From M3007 sp964550795 (lineage in GTDB: Bacteria > Bacteroidota > Bacteroidia > Chitinophagales > Saprospiraceae): a DNA stretch of 64,000 bases. The position numbers and the translations under genes were made by a program. Shown here one piece after another: positions 9,472 through 18,824 of the stretch; position 1 is the first letter of the stretch; each line of letters starts with the position of its first letter. Below the pieces are notes generated by a model, which was not told the origin of the DNA, did no database searches, and saw only the letters and a program-made list of their open reading frames with translations. Where the stretch lies: NCBI GenBank assembly GCA_964550795.1, contig CAZKBH010000012.1, positions 1 to 64,000 of the forward strand, read 5' to 3'.

Positions 9472-12400
9472 GTGAAATTTAATCTCTACCCGCAGCCATG
9501 GATTACTATATCCATGCTGCTCCTTGCCTCCTTTCAGGCATCTGCTCAGTGTAGCGCTCCAGCTTCACTTTGGTTAACTCCCCCACAAACATCCACTAAC
9601 CTAGTTTTCAAGTGGTCGGCTGTCCAAAATGCAACGCAATACCAAATTCGGTATTGGGTGCAATCAAATCCTGATGACAAAACCATCGTGGATAATGTCG
9701 GCCCAGAACCTTTTACGCTCCGAGGGCTGCGTAAAAACAGCAAGTACGTTGTTCAGGTACGTTCCAAATGTGGCAACGACATTTCCCCCTGGGGAAATTC
9801 AATCCTTAGCGCCACTTTCAACAGCTCTGGATCCTGCAACGGTCCCACAAGTGTTGTAGTCAGCGCAGGCATCTCGGAGATCAACGTGAGCTGGACATCC
9901 TCAAGCCCACATACCATCCGATACCGCCAGGGGAGTTCTGGAGATTGGTTCATCCCCACAGGAGCTTTGTCAGCGGTGTCTTCTCCATTCATTATCAGTG
10001 GATTAGCCCCTGGTTCGTATCAGGTGCAGATCAATCGCCATTGTAGTTCCACGACCAGTAATCCGGTGCAAAGAACGGTGGTCATTGCAGGTGGTTGTGT
10101 GACGCCCTTGGAGCCAAATGTTGTCATTGGAACCTCCAGTGCAACGGTCGAATTGCCCCCAATGCCGGGTGTAAATGCTTACAACATTGCCTACCGACCA
10201 GGCACTTCTGGCAACTGGATTTCTGTGGGCAACAACGTACAGCAACCGACCTACAACCTAAATCCGCCACTTTTACCCGCAAGTCAATATCAGGTTCAGA
10301 TTCAAGCCATTTGCAGCGGGGATCTCAGTTTCTTTTCGGCTCCAACTACTTTTACGACCAAACCTGTGGTTTCGGGATCGTGTTTGCCCAATAAAAATGC
10401 AGGGAAATACCTTAGCCCGGCAGAAGTTCAGGCGGTGGATGCGGCCTACAACCGGCCTAGTCCCTTTTCTTTTGGTTCGATGATTGGCGTAAACGATGGA
10501 GGATTGGTCTTTCGCTCGTTTCAAAATGTGGCCAGAAATCAGATTACGGATTTAACTACTCAATTTCGTAATTTTCATACCATGGATGAAGATTATAATC
10601 AGAGCATCCAATCTTACGATCAGGGTATCAAACCCAAAAACACCACCCCGGAAGGTACGCCTGCTTTTATGGCTAAAAACAAGGGTTTTTACGCCAAATA
10701 TCGCGAGCATGGATTCCTAAATATTACCGGCTCGACCGAGATCTTGCAGTATGGCCCCCAAAACTGGAAGGAGAAGATTTATCAGGAAAGTGATTGGTCC
10801 ATGTCGGGTGTTTCGGGTATCCGACAGTCATTCTCAAATTACACCAAGACATTTATTGACGAATTAGCGCCTGCAAACGGTCTTGGTAATCAATTGTTGG
10901 TCTCGAATTTTCAGGTCGGCAACGAGCTTTGGGATTATCCAGTAAAAGCCGATTATCATAACTTGCTTTTGGGGGCATACGATGCTTTTAATGCAAAATA
11001 TGGCCAAAAATCGCTAGGAAACTGGAAAATGAAGCTTGCAGTAGGAGCGTTCCAAGCTTATCGGGATGGGAATTGCCCATCGGTTTTACGTGATTTTTCA
11101 AACTGCGGTGGCAGCCTTGAACGCCATGATTTTATTGGCGATTACCTGGACATTCAAAACTGTGATTTGTTAAGAGACCTGGATGCCATTGACTGCCATC
11201 CCTACAGTTTCCTGCCCGGTTCCACGCAGTGGACCCACCCGGAAGATCCTGAATCTGAAACTTGGCAAATCCGAAATCAGGCTGCCTGGCTTTTGGCCAA
11301 TCAAGACCCTGCTTCCGGAGTGTTGCGCGATACCCGACTGTGGAGCAGTGAATTCGGTTTTGACAGTTATGGCTTAGGGGAAAAGACCCAATCGGCCTAC
11401 CTGATCCGAGGGCTGTTGATGCACAGTCGGTACCACTACGAAAAAGTGTTTTTTTACAATGCGTACGATGTGGCCGGGCCAACGGATAATAACTACCAAT
11501 ATCTGTATTCCAGCTCGGGATTCTGGAAACAAGGGCGAAACGGCGCTTGGCTTTCACCTTTGGAGGAGCACGGCGCAACGCCCAAACCCTCGTGGTTTGG
11601 CATGTTGGACATGAAAAATCGCTTCGGAGGCCATGTTTTTTACAAAGCGCTGGTAGAAGATGCGGACGCACAGGTTATTATCATAGCCAAACCGGACGGA
11701 AGCGATCCTTACCTCGTGTTTTGGTCGCCGCAGCAAACCACCGATGCAAATATCAACCAAAACATTCCGGTGGTAAAACAAGTCAATTGGTCTGCTGTAT
11801 TTGCGAATGGTTTCACCCCCGAAGGCGTGAATGCCCAGGTTTTTGCTGAAAGTAATGCTGCTGGTGCCTTGTTTTCAGCCGTTTCTAACTCGGGTTGTGG
11901 CAGTCTCACGCTCAGTAACATCCGCCGGAATCCGGCCTTTATTCGCTTAATTTCTTGCAATGCCTGCCCCAATATCACTGACCCTGGCACAATCGTGTTG
12001 CCTAACCCGAGCACGGGAAGCAGCCCCTTCGATCCAGGAATAATCGTGGGCGGAATGGCTGCCAGCGGTGGAACCGGCGGCCAGGTGCAATACCAGTGGC
12101 AGCAATCCTTGGACAACAATCTTTTTACCGACATTGCTGGTGCAACAGCTGCCTCTTACGACCCACCGAGTCTTACCCAAACCACTTATTTCCGTCGTGC
12201 GGCCAAACGCAGCACCTGTTTGGATTATGTGTACGGAAGCTCCGTGGTGATCTCGGTCGGCAGTACCTGTCCAAACGTAACCAATTTTACACGCAGCGCG
12301 CATACGGATTGTAACCCTAGTGGCGATTATTTTTATGAAATAACTGTATCGCAAATCAATGTGAATGAGCAAGTTACGTTGAGCGGTTTGCCTGCCGGAG

Positions 12401-12951
12401 GCATCAATATTCCAATGTCATTGCTCAACAATGTACCCTTGAACGCTGCCACATTCCAATCCAACCTGCAGTACGTGAACAACAGCAGTTACATCTGGAA
12501 AGTGAATGCGGCCAATGGAGCTACGCAGACGCTGCGATTGTACTACTGCTGGGCGAGCGACTATCCGAGCATAGGAAATACTACAGCATTGTCGCTTTGT
12601 TCTGGTCAAATAACCCCTTGTGGGTCGGGTTTTAGAGACCCCAACCAAGTAGGGGAGGACCGGGAAGCAAAAGCTTTTCCATCCAACAACACGGTAGAAT
12701 TTGATTTCAAGTTGGCACCTAATCCGGGTACTGACCAATTGCAAGTACTTTATGAAGGCCCATCAGCACCAGAAGCGATGCTGCGCATGATGAATGCAAC
12801 TGGGCAAATGTTATTGGAGCGTAACTATTCGGATTTGGATGCGCAAAAATCATGGGAGATCAATACCGCGCAGTTGCCCGATGGCATCTATTTTGTAAGT
12901 CTTCAGACTGGAAAAGGCGTCGAATGGGCGATTTGGGAGAAGATTTGGTAA
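9472..12951 (+). CDS. Secreted multidomain protein: fibronectin III repeats, glycosidase-like core, T9SS type A tail
   Basis: 1159 residues from a GTG start at 9472, chosen because it gives a full signal peptide (MKFNLYPQPW, then a hydrophobic core, cleavage near ASAQ/C). Three fibronectin type III-like repeats follow (about 28-110, 115-205, 210-296). The core (about 300-840) looks like a TIM-barrel glycosidase of clan GH-A. It has NFQVGNELWDYP near residue 480 (Asn-Glu, acid/base position) and LWSSEFGFDSYG near 625 (Glu, nucleophile position); this is inference. A Cys-rich Ig-like part (about 845-1060) follows. The end is a T9SS type A sorting domain (FKLAPNPGTDQLQVLY ... LPDGIYFVSLQTGKG). 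It is probably an outer-surface or exported polysaccharide-active enzyme. A strong terminator follows. Confidence 0.8.
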   Translation: MKFNLYPQPWITISMLLLASFQASAQCSAPASLWLTPPQTSTNLVFKWSAVQNATQYQIRYWVQSNPDDKTIVDNVGPEPFTLRGLRKNSKYVVQVRSKCGNDISPWGNSILSATFNSSGSCNGPTSVVVSAGISEINVSWTSSSPHTIRYRQGSSGDWFIPTGALSAVSSPFIISGLAPGSYQVQINRHCSSTTSNPVQRTVVIAGGCVTPLEPNVVIGTSSATVELPPMPGVNAYNIAYRPGTSGNWISVGNNVQQPTYNLNPPLLPASQYQVQIQAICSGDLSFFSAPTTFTTKPVVSGSCLPNKNAGKYLSPAEVQAVDAAYNRPSPFSFGSMIGVNDGGLVFRSFQNVARNQITDLTTQFRNFHTMDEDYNQSIQSYDQGIKPKNTTPEGTPAFMAKNKGFYAKYREHGFLNITGSTEILQYGPQNWKEKIYQESDWSMSGVSGIRQSFSNYTKTFIDELAPANGLGNQLLVSNFQVGNELWDYPVKADYHNLLLGAYDAFNAKYGQKSLGNWKMKLAVGAFQAYRDGNCPSVLRDFSNCGGSLERHDFIGDYLDIQNCDLLRDLDAIDCHPYSFLPGSTQWTHPEDPESETWQIRNQAAWLLANQDPASGVLRDTRLWSSEFGFDSYGLGEKTQSAYLIRGLLMHSRYHYEKVFFYNAYDVAGPTDNNYQYLYSSSGFWKQGRNGAWLSPLEEHGATPKPSWFGMLDMKNRFGGHVFYKALVEDADAQVIIIAKPDGSDPYLVFWSPQQTTDANINQNIPVVKQVNWSAVFANGFTPEGVNAQVFAESNAAGALFSAVSNSGCGSLTLSNIRRNPAFIRLISCNACPNITDPGTIVLPNPSTGSSPFDPGIIVGGMAASGGTGGQVQYQWQQSLDNNLFTDIAGATAASYDPPSLTQTTYFRRAAKRSTCLDYVYGSSVVISVGSTCPNVTNFTRSAHTDCNPSGDYFYEITVSQINVNEQVTLSGLPAGGINIPMSLLNNVPLNAATFQSNLQYVNNSSYIWKVNAANGATQTLRLYYCWASDYPSIGNTTALSLCSGQITPCGSGFRDPNQVGEDREAKAFPSNNTVEFDFKLAPNPGTDQLQVLYEGPSAPEAMLRMMNATGQMLLERNYSDLDAQKSWEINTAQLPDGIYFVSLQTGKGVEWAIWEKIW

Positions 12952-13022
12952 ACTTAATTACTTAGTACCTGTCCAAATCAGGAGTCGATTGTTACATCGG
13001 AACTAAGGAATATTGAAGGAAT

Positions 13023-13072
13023 GAACGCGCTGTTATCGGAAGTCAATTCTGATAACAGCGCGTTCTGCTTTT
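13023..13072 (+). terminator. Rho-independent terminator after the secreted protein gene
   Basis: A perfect 15-bp stem (GAACGCGCTGTTATC at 13023-13037, its complement at 13051-13065) with a 13-nt loop is followed by TGCTTTT. It lies 72 bp after the stop at 12951 and ends the upstream transcript before accC. Confidence 0.85.
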
Positions 13073-13121
13073 AGCGCACAAAAAGTTCCTGCATCATAGC
13101 TCGAATTTATACTTTCCCTCC

Positions 13122-13130
13122 GTTCCTTTG
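13122..13130 (+). promoter_or_regulatory. Candidate -7 box of accC
   Basis: GTTCCTTTG sits 5 bp before the ATG at 13136 and resembles the Bacteroidota TAnnTTTG element. It would give a nearly leaderless mRNA. The match is imperfect and no clear -33 element was found. Confidence 0.3.
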
Positions 13131-13135
13131 CGGCT

Positions 13136-14608
13136 ATGAAAAAAATCCTAGTCGCCAACCGCGGCGAAATTGCACTTCGCGTCATGCGCACCGCCCGTCG
13201 CATGGGCATTGCCACTGTTGCTGTATATTCTGAGGCCGATCGCCACGCACCGCATGTCCGTTTTGCGGATGAAGCAGTATTGCTTGGGCCAGCGCCTTCC
13301 GCCCAGAGTTATTTGAAGGGCGACAAAATTATTGAAGTTGCCAAGCAGTTAGGCGTGGATGGTATCCACCCGGGCTATGGTTTTTTGAGTGAAAATGCTG
13401 CATTTGCCCAAAAAGTGGGAGAAGCCGGCATTACGTTTATCGGCCCAAAACCGCAGAGTATTGAGGTAATGGGCAACAAACTTGCGGCCAAGGAGGCAGC
13501 TAAAAAATTCGACGTACCCATGGTGCCTGGCATCGAGGAGGCCATTACGGATGTAGCCATGGCCAAAGAAATTGGTCGCCGGGTGGGCTATCCAATTCTG
13601 ATCAAAGCATCTGCCGGCGGTGGAGGTAAGGGTATGCGCATCGTTGAACGGGAGGAAGATACCCAGGAACAAATGGAGCGCGCTATTTCCGAGGCAGTTT
13701 CGGCCTTCGGCGATGGGGCTGTTTTTATTGAAAAATATGTCACCGGCCCGCGACACGTGGAGGTACAGGTCATGGGCGATACCCACGGAAATATTGTCTA
13801 TCTCTTTGAACGTGAGTGCAGTATCCAACGCCGCCACCAAAAAGTAGTAGAGGAGGCCCCTTCGGCCATTCTTTCCCCTGAAATGCGTCAGGCCATGGGA
13901 GAAGCGGCCGTTCGGGTGGCCAAATCCTGCGATTATGTGGGGGCAGGAACCGTTGAATTCCTGGTGGATTCTGAGCGGAATTTCTACTTTTTGGAAATGA
14001 ACACCCGACTCCAGGTAGAACATCCAGTAACCGAAATGATTACAGGACTGGATTTGGTCGAACTTCAAATTCAGGTGGCCCGGGGTGAAAAATTGCCCTT
14101 TGCTCAGGCAGATTTAAAAATTGATGGTCATGCCATCGAGATTCGGGTGTACGCCGAAGATCCATTGAACAACTTCTTGCCTTCGGTGGGCACTTTGGAG
14201 CGGTATCGCCTTCCCTCCGGCCCGGGCGTGCGTGTGGATGGTGGTTTTGAAGAGGGAATGGAAGTGCCCATTTATTACGATCCAATGCTGGCGAAGCTGG
14301 TAGTACATGGTGCAACGCGCGCCGAAGCGATCCAAAAATTGAAAGAAGCCATTGCCCAATATGAAGTGGTAGGCGTCGCCACGACGCTGCCTTTTGGGCT
14401 ATTTGTGCTCGATCATCCGGCTTTTGTGAGCGGAGATTTTGATACCCATTTTGTGCAACATTACTATACGCCGGAGGTGTTTTTGGAAACCCAAAAAGCA
14501 GGGGCGGAAGTCGCCGCACTCCTTGGACTTCGCTTGCATTTGGAAAACAAGCAAAAATTGGTGTTGCCAGTGGTGGAGGAAAGCGCCTGGGGAACCAAGC
14601 ACGGTTAA
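13136..14608 (+). CDS. accC: Biotin carboxylase subunit of an acyl-CoA carboxylase
   Basis: 490 residues starting MKKILVANRGEIALRVMRT. The ATP-grasp fold shows the glycine-rich loop IKASAGGGGKGMRIV (about 158-172), the biotin carboxylase signature YLFERECSIQRRHQKVVEEAPS (about 221, quoted here in part), EMNTRLQVEHPVTE near 302 and a C-terminal RVYAEDPLNNFLPS block. It uses ATP and bicarbonate to carboxylate biotin on a carrier protein. The length and the FDTHFVQHYYTPE tail are closer to the subunits of propionyl- or methylcrotonyl-type carboxylases than to the roughly 450-residue fatty-acid AccC. No biotin carrier or carboxyltransferase is adjacent, so the final substrate is open. Confidence 0.9.
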   Translation: MKKILVANRGEIALRVMRTARRMGIATVAVYSEADRHAPHVRFADEAVLLGPAPSAQSYLKGDKIIEVAKQLGVDGIHPGYGFLSENAAFAQKVGEAGITFIGPKPQSIEVMGNKLAAKEAAKKFDVPMVPGIEEAITDVAMAKEIGRRVGYPILIKASAGGGGKGMRIVEREEDTQEQMERAISEAVSAFGDGAVFIEKYVTGPRHVEVQVMGDTHGNIVYLFERECSIQRRHQKVVEEAPSAILSPEMRQAMGEAAVRVAKSCDYVGAGTVEFLVDSERNFYFLEMNTRLQVEHPVTEMITGLDLVELQIQVARGEKLPFAQADLKIDGHAIEIRVYAEDPLNNFLPSVGTLERYRLPSGPGVRVDGGFEEGMEVPIYYDPMLAKLVVHGATRAEAIQKLKEAIAQYEVVGVATTLPFGLFVLDHPAFVSGDFDTHFVQHYYTPEVFLETQKAGAEVAALLGLRLHLENKQKLVLPVVEESAWGTKHG

Positions 14609-14615
14609 CTATAGA

Positions 14616-14683
14616 GCCGCATCCGGTAAATAACGTATGGATCGGGGGAGGCGATTTTCTCCTTTGTCAAGGCCGGATGCGGC
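14616..14683. repeat. Inverted repeat between accC and dus
   Basis: GCCGCATCCGG (14616-14626) and CCGGATGCGGC (14673-14683) are perfect complements, 46 bp apart. No T-run follows, so this is a hairpin or REP-like site rather than a clear terminator. Confidence 0.6.
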
Positions 14684-14732
14684 ACTAGAAATACCCCAAC
14701 GTCGAAACCCCGAAATTCCCGACCTTTGCAGC

Positions 14733-15773
14733 ATGGTCAAAATAGGTAACGTAGAACTTGGCGATTTTCCGCTTTTACTCGCTCCCATGGAAGACGTGAG
14801 CGATCCGCCATTTCGGAAACTTTGTAAGGAGCAAGGGGCTGATATGGTTTACACCGAGTTTGTTTCCGCCGATGGGCTGGTGCACGAGGCGAAACAAACC
14901 TTTCAAAAACTTGAAATCTTCGATTACGAGCGCCCCGTGGGCATCCAATATTTTGGCGGTCAGTTGGAAAACATGATTGAAGCCGCCGAAATTATTGAAG
15001 CTAAAAATCCTGATGTCATTGATATTAACTTCGGTTGTCCAGTGGCAAAAGTAGCCTGCCGGATGGCTGGTGCTGGTTTGTTGCGCGATGTTGCGCTCAT
15101 GGTAAAACTTACGGAGGCAGTTGTTAAAACGACCAAACGCCCCGTAACCGTCAAAACCCGTCTGGGTTGGGATGATTCCACCATCAATATCATGGAAGTG
15201 GCTGAACGCCTGCAAGATGTTGGCATTCAGGCACTTAGCATTCACGCGCGCACCCGTGCCCAGATGTACAAGGGCGAGGCAAACTGGGAATGGATTGCTC
15301 GGGTCAAAAACAATCCACGCATGCATATTCCGATATTTGGTAATGGCGACGTGGATAGCCCGCAAAAAGCCCTGGATTATAAAAATCGTTTTGGGCCCGA
15401 CGGCATCATGATTGGCCGCGCAAGCATTGGGTATCCCTGGATTTTTCGCGAAATCAAGCATTATTTTGCTACGGGCGAATTGCTAGCTCCGCCCGATATC
15501 CACGAACGGGTTCGCGCCGCACGCCAGCATTTGAGTGATAGTTTGGCCTGGAAAGGAATAAAACTTGGGGTGCTTGAAATGCGGCGGCACTACGCACCCT
15601 ACTTCAAGGGTTTGCCCGATATCAAACCTTATCGCGCGCGCTTGGTGACGGAAATGGAACCTGCTACGCTTTTTGCGATTTTAGATGAAATCGAGGCCGT
15701 TTATTCAAATTTAGACTACGAATTAACCGGCGAACACGATCTTCCAGCCATGGTTGAAGCTTGTGATGGATAA
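14733..15773 (+). CDS. dus: tRNA-dihydrouridine synthase
   Basis: 346 residues from the ATG at 14733 (MVKIGNVELGDFPLLLAPME). The longer frame from 14637 crosses an inverted repeat and has no conservation. The family marker LAPMEDVSDPPFRKLC is followed by DINFGCPVAKVACRMAGAGL, which contains the NFGCP active-site Cys. VTVKTRLGWDD, the flavin-binding IHARTRAQMYKGEANWE and the phosphate-binding GNGDVDSPQKAL and GIMIGRASIGYPWIF segments complete the TIM barrel. The enzyme uses FMN and NADPH to reduce uridines in tRNA. It is nearest the DusB-type group. A CTTTG promoter-like motif ends 4 bp before the ATG. Confidence 0.93.
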   Translation: MVKIGNVELGDFPLLLAPMEDVSDPPFRKLCKEQGADMVYTEFVSADGLVHEAKQTFQKLEIFDYERPVGIQYFGGQLENMIEAAEIIEAKNPDVIDINFGCPVAKVACRMAGAGLLRDVALMVKLTEAVVKTTKRPVTVKTRLGWDDSTINIMEVAERLQDVGIQALSIHARTRAQMYKGEANWEWIARVKNNPRMHIPIFGNGDVDSPQKALDYKNRFGPDGIMIGRASIGYPWIFREIKHYFATGELLAPPDIHERVRAARQHLSDSLAWKGIKLGVLEMRRHYAPYFKGLPDIKPYRARLVTEMEPATLFAILDEIEAVYSNLDYELTGEHDLPAMVEACDG

Positions 15774-16120
15774 CGGGCGCATTTATAAAGGTTTATAGAG
15801 GTTTATGGGGGTTTATAGAGGTTGATGGTTCTCGCTCAAAATCTTCGTTTTTGTGAAGTCGGCCTCTCGTAAGTCAAAGAAGTTTGATGCTTTCCAAACC
15901 CCAAACATCCCGAAAGTTTTCAAACTTTCGGGATGTTTGATTCCTGATAAATCAAATCTGATTTGGTGCCAATTTATGACTTGTGAGTCACCCACATTGA
16001 CCATATTCTTTTCATTGTCCGCCGAATCCCAAGCGTAGGCGGGCCCCCACATTAACCACATTAACCCCATTTAAAATTGACCACATTAACCCCATTTAAA
16101 ACATTGTCCACATTCAAACC
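15774..16120. other. 347-bp spacer filled with short repeats and a REP-like palindrome
   Basis: 15781-15832 carries AGGTTTATAGAGG-type units, related to the 25709-25824 block. 15903-15938 is a perfect palindrome (separate entry). From about 15990 to 16115 there are degenerate copies of the reverse-oriented 9-mer (CCACATTGA / CCACATTAA) ending just before the ATG of the next gene. No gene is visible. Confidence 0.7.
15903..15938. repeat. Perfect 17-bp palindrome with 2-nt loop
   Basis: AAACATCCCGAAAGTTT at 15903-15919 and its exact complement at 15922-15938 are separated by TC. It resembles a repetitive extragenic palindrome. There is no U-tract, so it is not a typical terminator. Confidence 0.85.
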
Positions 16121-17545
16121 ATGTTCTTCACCATCCACCCCGACGAACGCAGGGTATTAGAAATAGTTAGCCAAAGCGCCCGTGAATTGGGTGTGCCGGC
16201 TTATGTCGTGGGCGGATTTGTACGCGATCGTTTGTTGGGTCGCCCCACAAAGGACATTGATATTGTGTGTGTGGGCGATGGGATTCGATTGGCAGAATCG
16301 GTGGCTTCAAAGCTCAGCCCCAGACCAAAAGTAGCGGTTTATAGCCGTTTTGGCACTGCGATGCTCCGGTGTGAAGGCATTGAGTACGAATTTGTGGGCG
16401 CACGACGGGAAAGTTACAGCCCGGACAGCCGAAAGCCAGAAGTAGAATTGGGTACGCTGGAGGACGACCAGAATCGCAGGGATTTTACGATCAATGCCCT
16501 GGCCATGAGTCTTGCGGAAACTGATTTTGGGCATATTCTGGATCCCTTCAACGGGCTTGAACATCTGGAGCATAAAATCATCAAAACACCCCTGGATCCC
16601 GGCCAGACCTTTTCCGACGATCCACTTCGGATGCTTCGGGCTATCCGCTTTTCCAATCAATTAGGGTTTGAAATTGAAGCTTCTACGCTTAATGGAATTT
16701 CAAAATACAAAAGCCGGATTCACATTATTTCCAAAGAACGCATCACGGGTGAATTGGATAAAATTCTGATGACGCAGAAACCGTCGGTAGGATTTAAACT
16801 ACTGTTTGAAACCGGCTTATTGAAATTGATTTTCCCCGAAATGGCGGCCCTGCAAGGCGTAGAAGACCGCAATGGCCGGGGACACAAGGACAATTTTTAC
16901 CACACCCTCGAAGTGCTTGACAATGTGTGCCGACGCTCCGACAACATCTGGTTGCGCTGGGCGGCGGTTTTGCACGACATTGCTAAACCCGCTACCAAAA
17001 AATTCGACAAAGAAGCCGGCGGTTGGACCTTCCATGGCCATGAGTGGCTGGGGGCAAAAATGGTTCCCAAGATTTTTCGGGAAATGCGCCTGCCCCTCGA
17101 TACTAAAATGGAGTTCGTGCAAAAAATGGTTCTCCTGCACCTGCGACCCATTTCACTGACCAAAGAGCAGGTGACCGACTCCGCAGTGCGCCGCTTGCTT
17201 TTTGATGCCGGACCGGATATTGAGGATTTGATGAAACTCTGCGAATCGGATATTACCACGAAGAATCCGCAGAAAATGCGCCGTTACCTGGAGGGCTACG
17301 AGTACCTCAAGGAGCGTATGTCGCTCGTAACCCAAGCCGACCGACTCCGCCTTTGGCAGCCGCCCATTACAGGTGAGATTATCATGCAAACCTTTGATAT
17401 TCAACCATCCAGAGAGGTTGGAGTCATTAAAACGGCTTTGCGAGAAGCCATTTTGGATGGTGAAATTGAGAACAATTACGAGGCCTCTTTTCAACGAATG
17501 TTGGAAGAAGGAGCGAAAATTGGGCTAGTGCCGAAGAAAGATTAA
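16121..17545 (+). CDS. cca: CCA tRNA nucleotidyltransferase / poly(A) polymerase family with HD domain
   Basis: 474 residues. The class II nucleotidyltransferase head has VVGGFVRDRLLGRPTKDIDIV (around residue 30; the GGxxRD and DxD metal ligands are present). These are followed by RRDFTINALAMS and DPLRMLRAIRFSNQLGF (tRNA/NTP-binding motifs). Residues about 250-370 form an HD phosphohydrolase domain with VLHDIAKPATKKF. The enzyme adds CCA to tRNA 3' ends; family members with an HD domain also show phosphohydrolase activity. The gene is convergent with the VWA gene, with one base between the stops. A separate poly(A) polymerase role cannot be excluded. Confidence 0.93.
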   Translation: MFFTIHPDERRVLEIVSQSARELGVPAYVVGGFVRDRLLGRPTKDIDIVCVGDGIRLAESVASKLSPRPKVAVYSRFGTAMLRCEGIEYEFVGARRESYSPDSRKPEVELGTLEDDQNRRDFTINALAMSLAETDFGHILDPFNGLEHLEHKIIKTPLDPGQTFSDDPLRMLRAIRFSNQLGFEIEASTLNGISKYKSRIHIISKERITGELDKILMTQKPSVGFKLLFETGLLKLIFPEMAALQGVEDRNGRGHKDNFYHTLEVLDNVCRRSDNIWLRWAAVLHDIAKPATKKFDKEAGGWTFHGHEWLGAKMVPKIFREMRLPLDTKMEFVQKMVLLHLRPISLTKEQVTDSAVRRLLFDAGPDIEDLMKLCESDITTKNPQKMRRYLEGYEYLKERMSLVTQADRLRLWQPPITGEIIMQTFDIQPSREVGVIKTALREAILDGEIENNYEASFQRMLEEGAKIGLVPKKD

Positions 17546-17546
17546 C

Positions 17547-18635
17547 TCAACGCTTTTTCCGCTTTTTGTAATTCTCCAACACAAACGAGCCTAGTCCCGA
17601 CAGGCTGGAATAAAACGCCGTGCCATTGTTTGTCTGCGTGAATGCTTCCACAAATCGCATCAGATACGGGTCGCGGGCAATCATAAAGGTCGTGATCGGA
17701 ATCCCCATTTTTTTGCAGCGCATGGCGAGACTTAGGCAGCGATTGATGATTTTCCGGTCGAGGCCGAAGGAGTTTTTATAATAATTTTTGCCAATTTTGA
17801 GGCAGGTCGGCTTCCCGTCCGTGACCATAAAGATCTGCCGATTCGGGTTACGGCGTTTTTTCAAAATATCTAACGCCAGTTCCAACCCGGCCACGGTATT
17901 GGTGTGGTATTCGCCGTTGGTGAGGTAGGGCAAGTCCTTTAACTCAATGGGCCAGGCGTCGTCGCCAAACACAATGATGTCCAGGGTGTCTTTCGGGAAG
18001 CGGGTGCGGATAAACTCCGCCAGCGCCAGGGCCACTTTTTTTGCGGGCGTGATTCGGTCTTCCCCGTATAAAGTCATGGAATGCGAAATGTCAATCATCA
18101 ACACGGACGACATTTGGCTTTGAAAATACGTCTCGTGCACTTCCAAATCCTCCTGCGTCAGGTTGAAATTGTCAATTCCATGATTGATATAGGCGTTTTG
18201 AAGGGAGTTGGTCACCGCGATGTTTTCCAGCGCGTCGCCAAATTCGTAGGGTTTTACATCGGAAGTAAACTCATCCCCACGGCCAGTACTGCCAGTAGTG
18301 TGCTGGCCACTTTTGGCTTTTTTTAAATCCCCAAAAATATCGTCCAGACTTTTTTGCCGAAGACTGATTTCCAGTTTTGAGGTCGGTCCCATGCCTCCGT
18401 CTGCATCTCCGTCGGGCCGGATATAGCCGCGCTCCTTCAATTCATTGATGAAGTCGCCCATTCCGTATTCGTCCGTCGTGAGTTTGTACTCGCGATCCAA
18501 CTCGTTGAGCCACGACAGCGCCTCATACACATCGCCCGAGGTGTAGAGCATGAGTTCCTGGAAAATTTTGAACAGCCGATCAAACGTAGTCTGATCCGGG
18601 TCGGGCTTATAGTCTGAAAATCGGAAACCGAGCAT
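17547..18635 (-). CDS. VWA domain-containing protein
   Basis: 362 residues. The N-terminal 120 residues are helical and charged (ELMLYTSGDVYEALSWLNEL) and are followed by a polar linker. Residues about 175-350 are a von Willebrand factor A domain with an intact MIDAS site: VLMIDISHSMTLYG (DxSxS-type), a Thr in the TNTVAGLELAL region and an Asp in IFMVTDGKP. Relatives are usually encoded beside a MoxR or magnesium chelatase-type AAA ATPase, but none is adjacent here. The predicted location is cytosolic. Partner and process are unknown. The start codon is followed by a conserved-looking MLGFRFSDYKPDP. Confidence 0.8.
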   Translation of the reverse strand: MLGFRFSDYKPDPDQTTFDRLFKIFQELMLYTSGDVYEALSWLNELDREYKLTTDEYGMGDFINELKERGYIRPDGDADGGMGPTSKLEISLRQKSLDDIFGDLKKAKSGQHTTGSTGRGDEFTSDVKPYEFGDALENIAVTNSLQNAYINHGIDNFNLTQEDLEVHETYFQSQMSSVLMIDISHSMTLYGEDRITPAKKVALALAEFIRTRFPKDTLDIIVFGDDAWPIELKDLPYLTNGEYHTNTVAGLELALDILKKRRNPNRQIFMVTDGKPTCLKIGKNYYKNSFGLDRKIINRCLSLAMRCKKMGIPITTFMIARDPYLMRFVEAFTQTNNGTAFYSSLSGLGSFVLENYKKRKKR

Positions 18636-18640
18636 GGTAT

Positions 18641-18821
18641 GATTGATTCGATTGATACGATTGGGGGATTGATTCGATTGGGGCCTCAGCTTGATATTTT
18701 AATCGCTGCTAGAACCGATTTGAGGGTCAATAGTTCAAACCAATCAAATCATTCCCCAACCGAAATATCAAGCTGAAGCCCCAATCGAATCAATCCCCCA
18801 ATCTCCTCAATCGAATCAATC
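18641..18821. repeat. 59-bp imperfect inverted repeat built from GATTGATTC units
   Basis: 18641-18699 and 18763-18821 are reverse complements over 59 bp with about four mismatches. Both arms are composed of GATTGATTCGATTG-like units and end in a unique AAATATCAAGCTGA segment at the loop side. The 63-bp loop has no feature. The element lies between two minus-strand genes, immediately upstream of the VWA start. Confidence 0.85.
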
Positions 18822-18824
18822 AAT

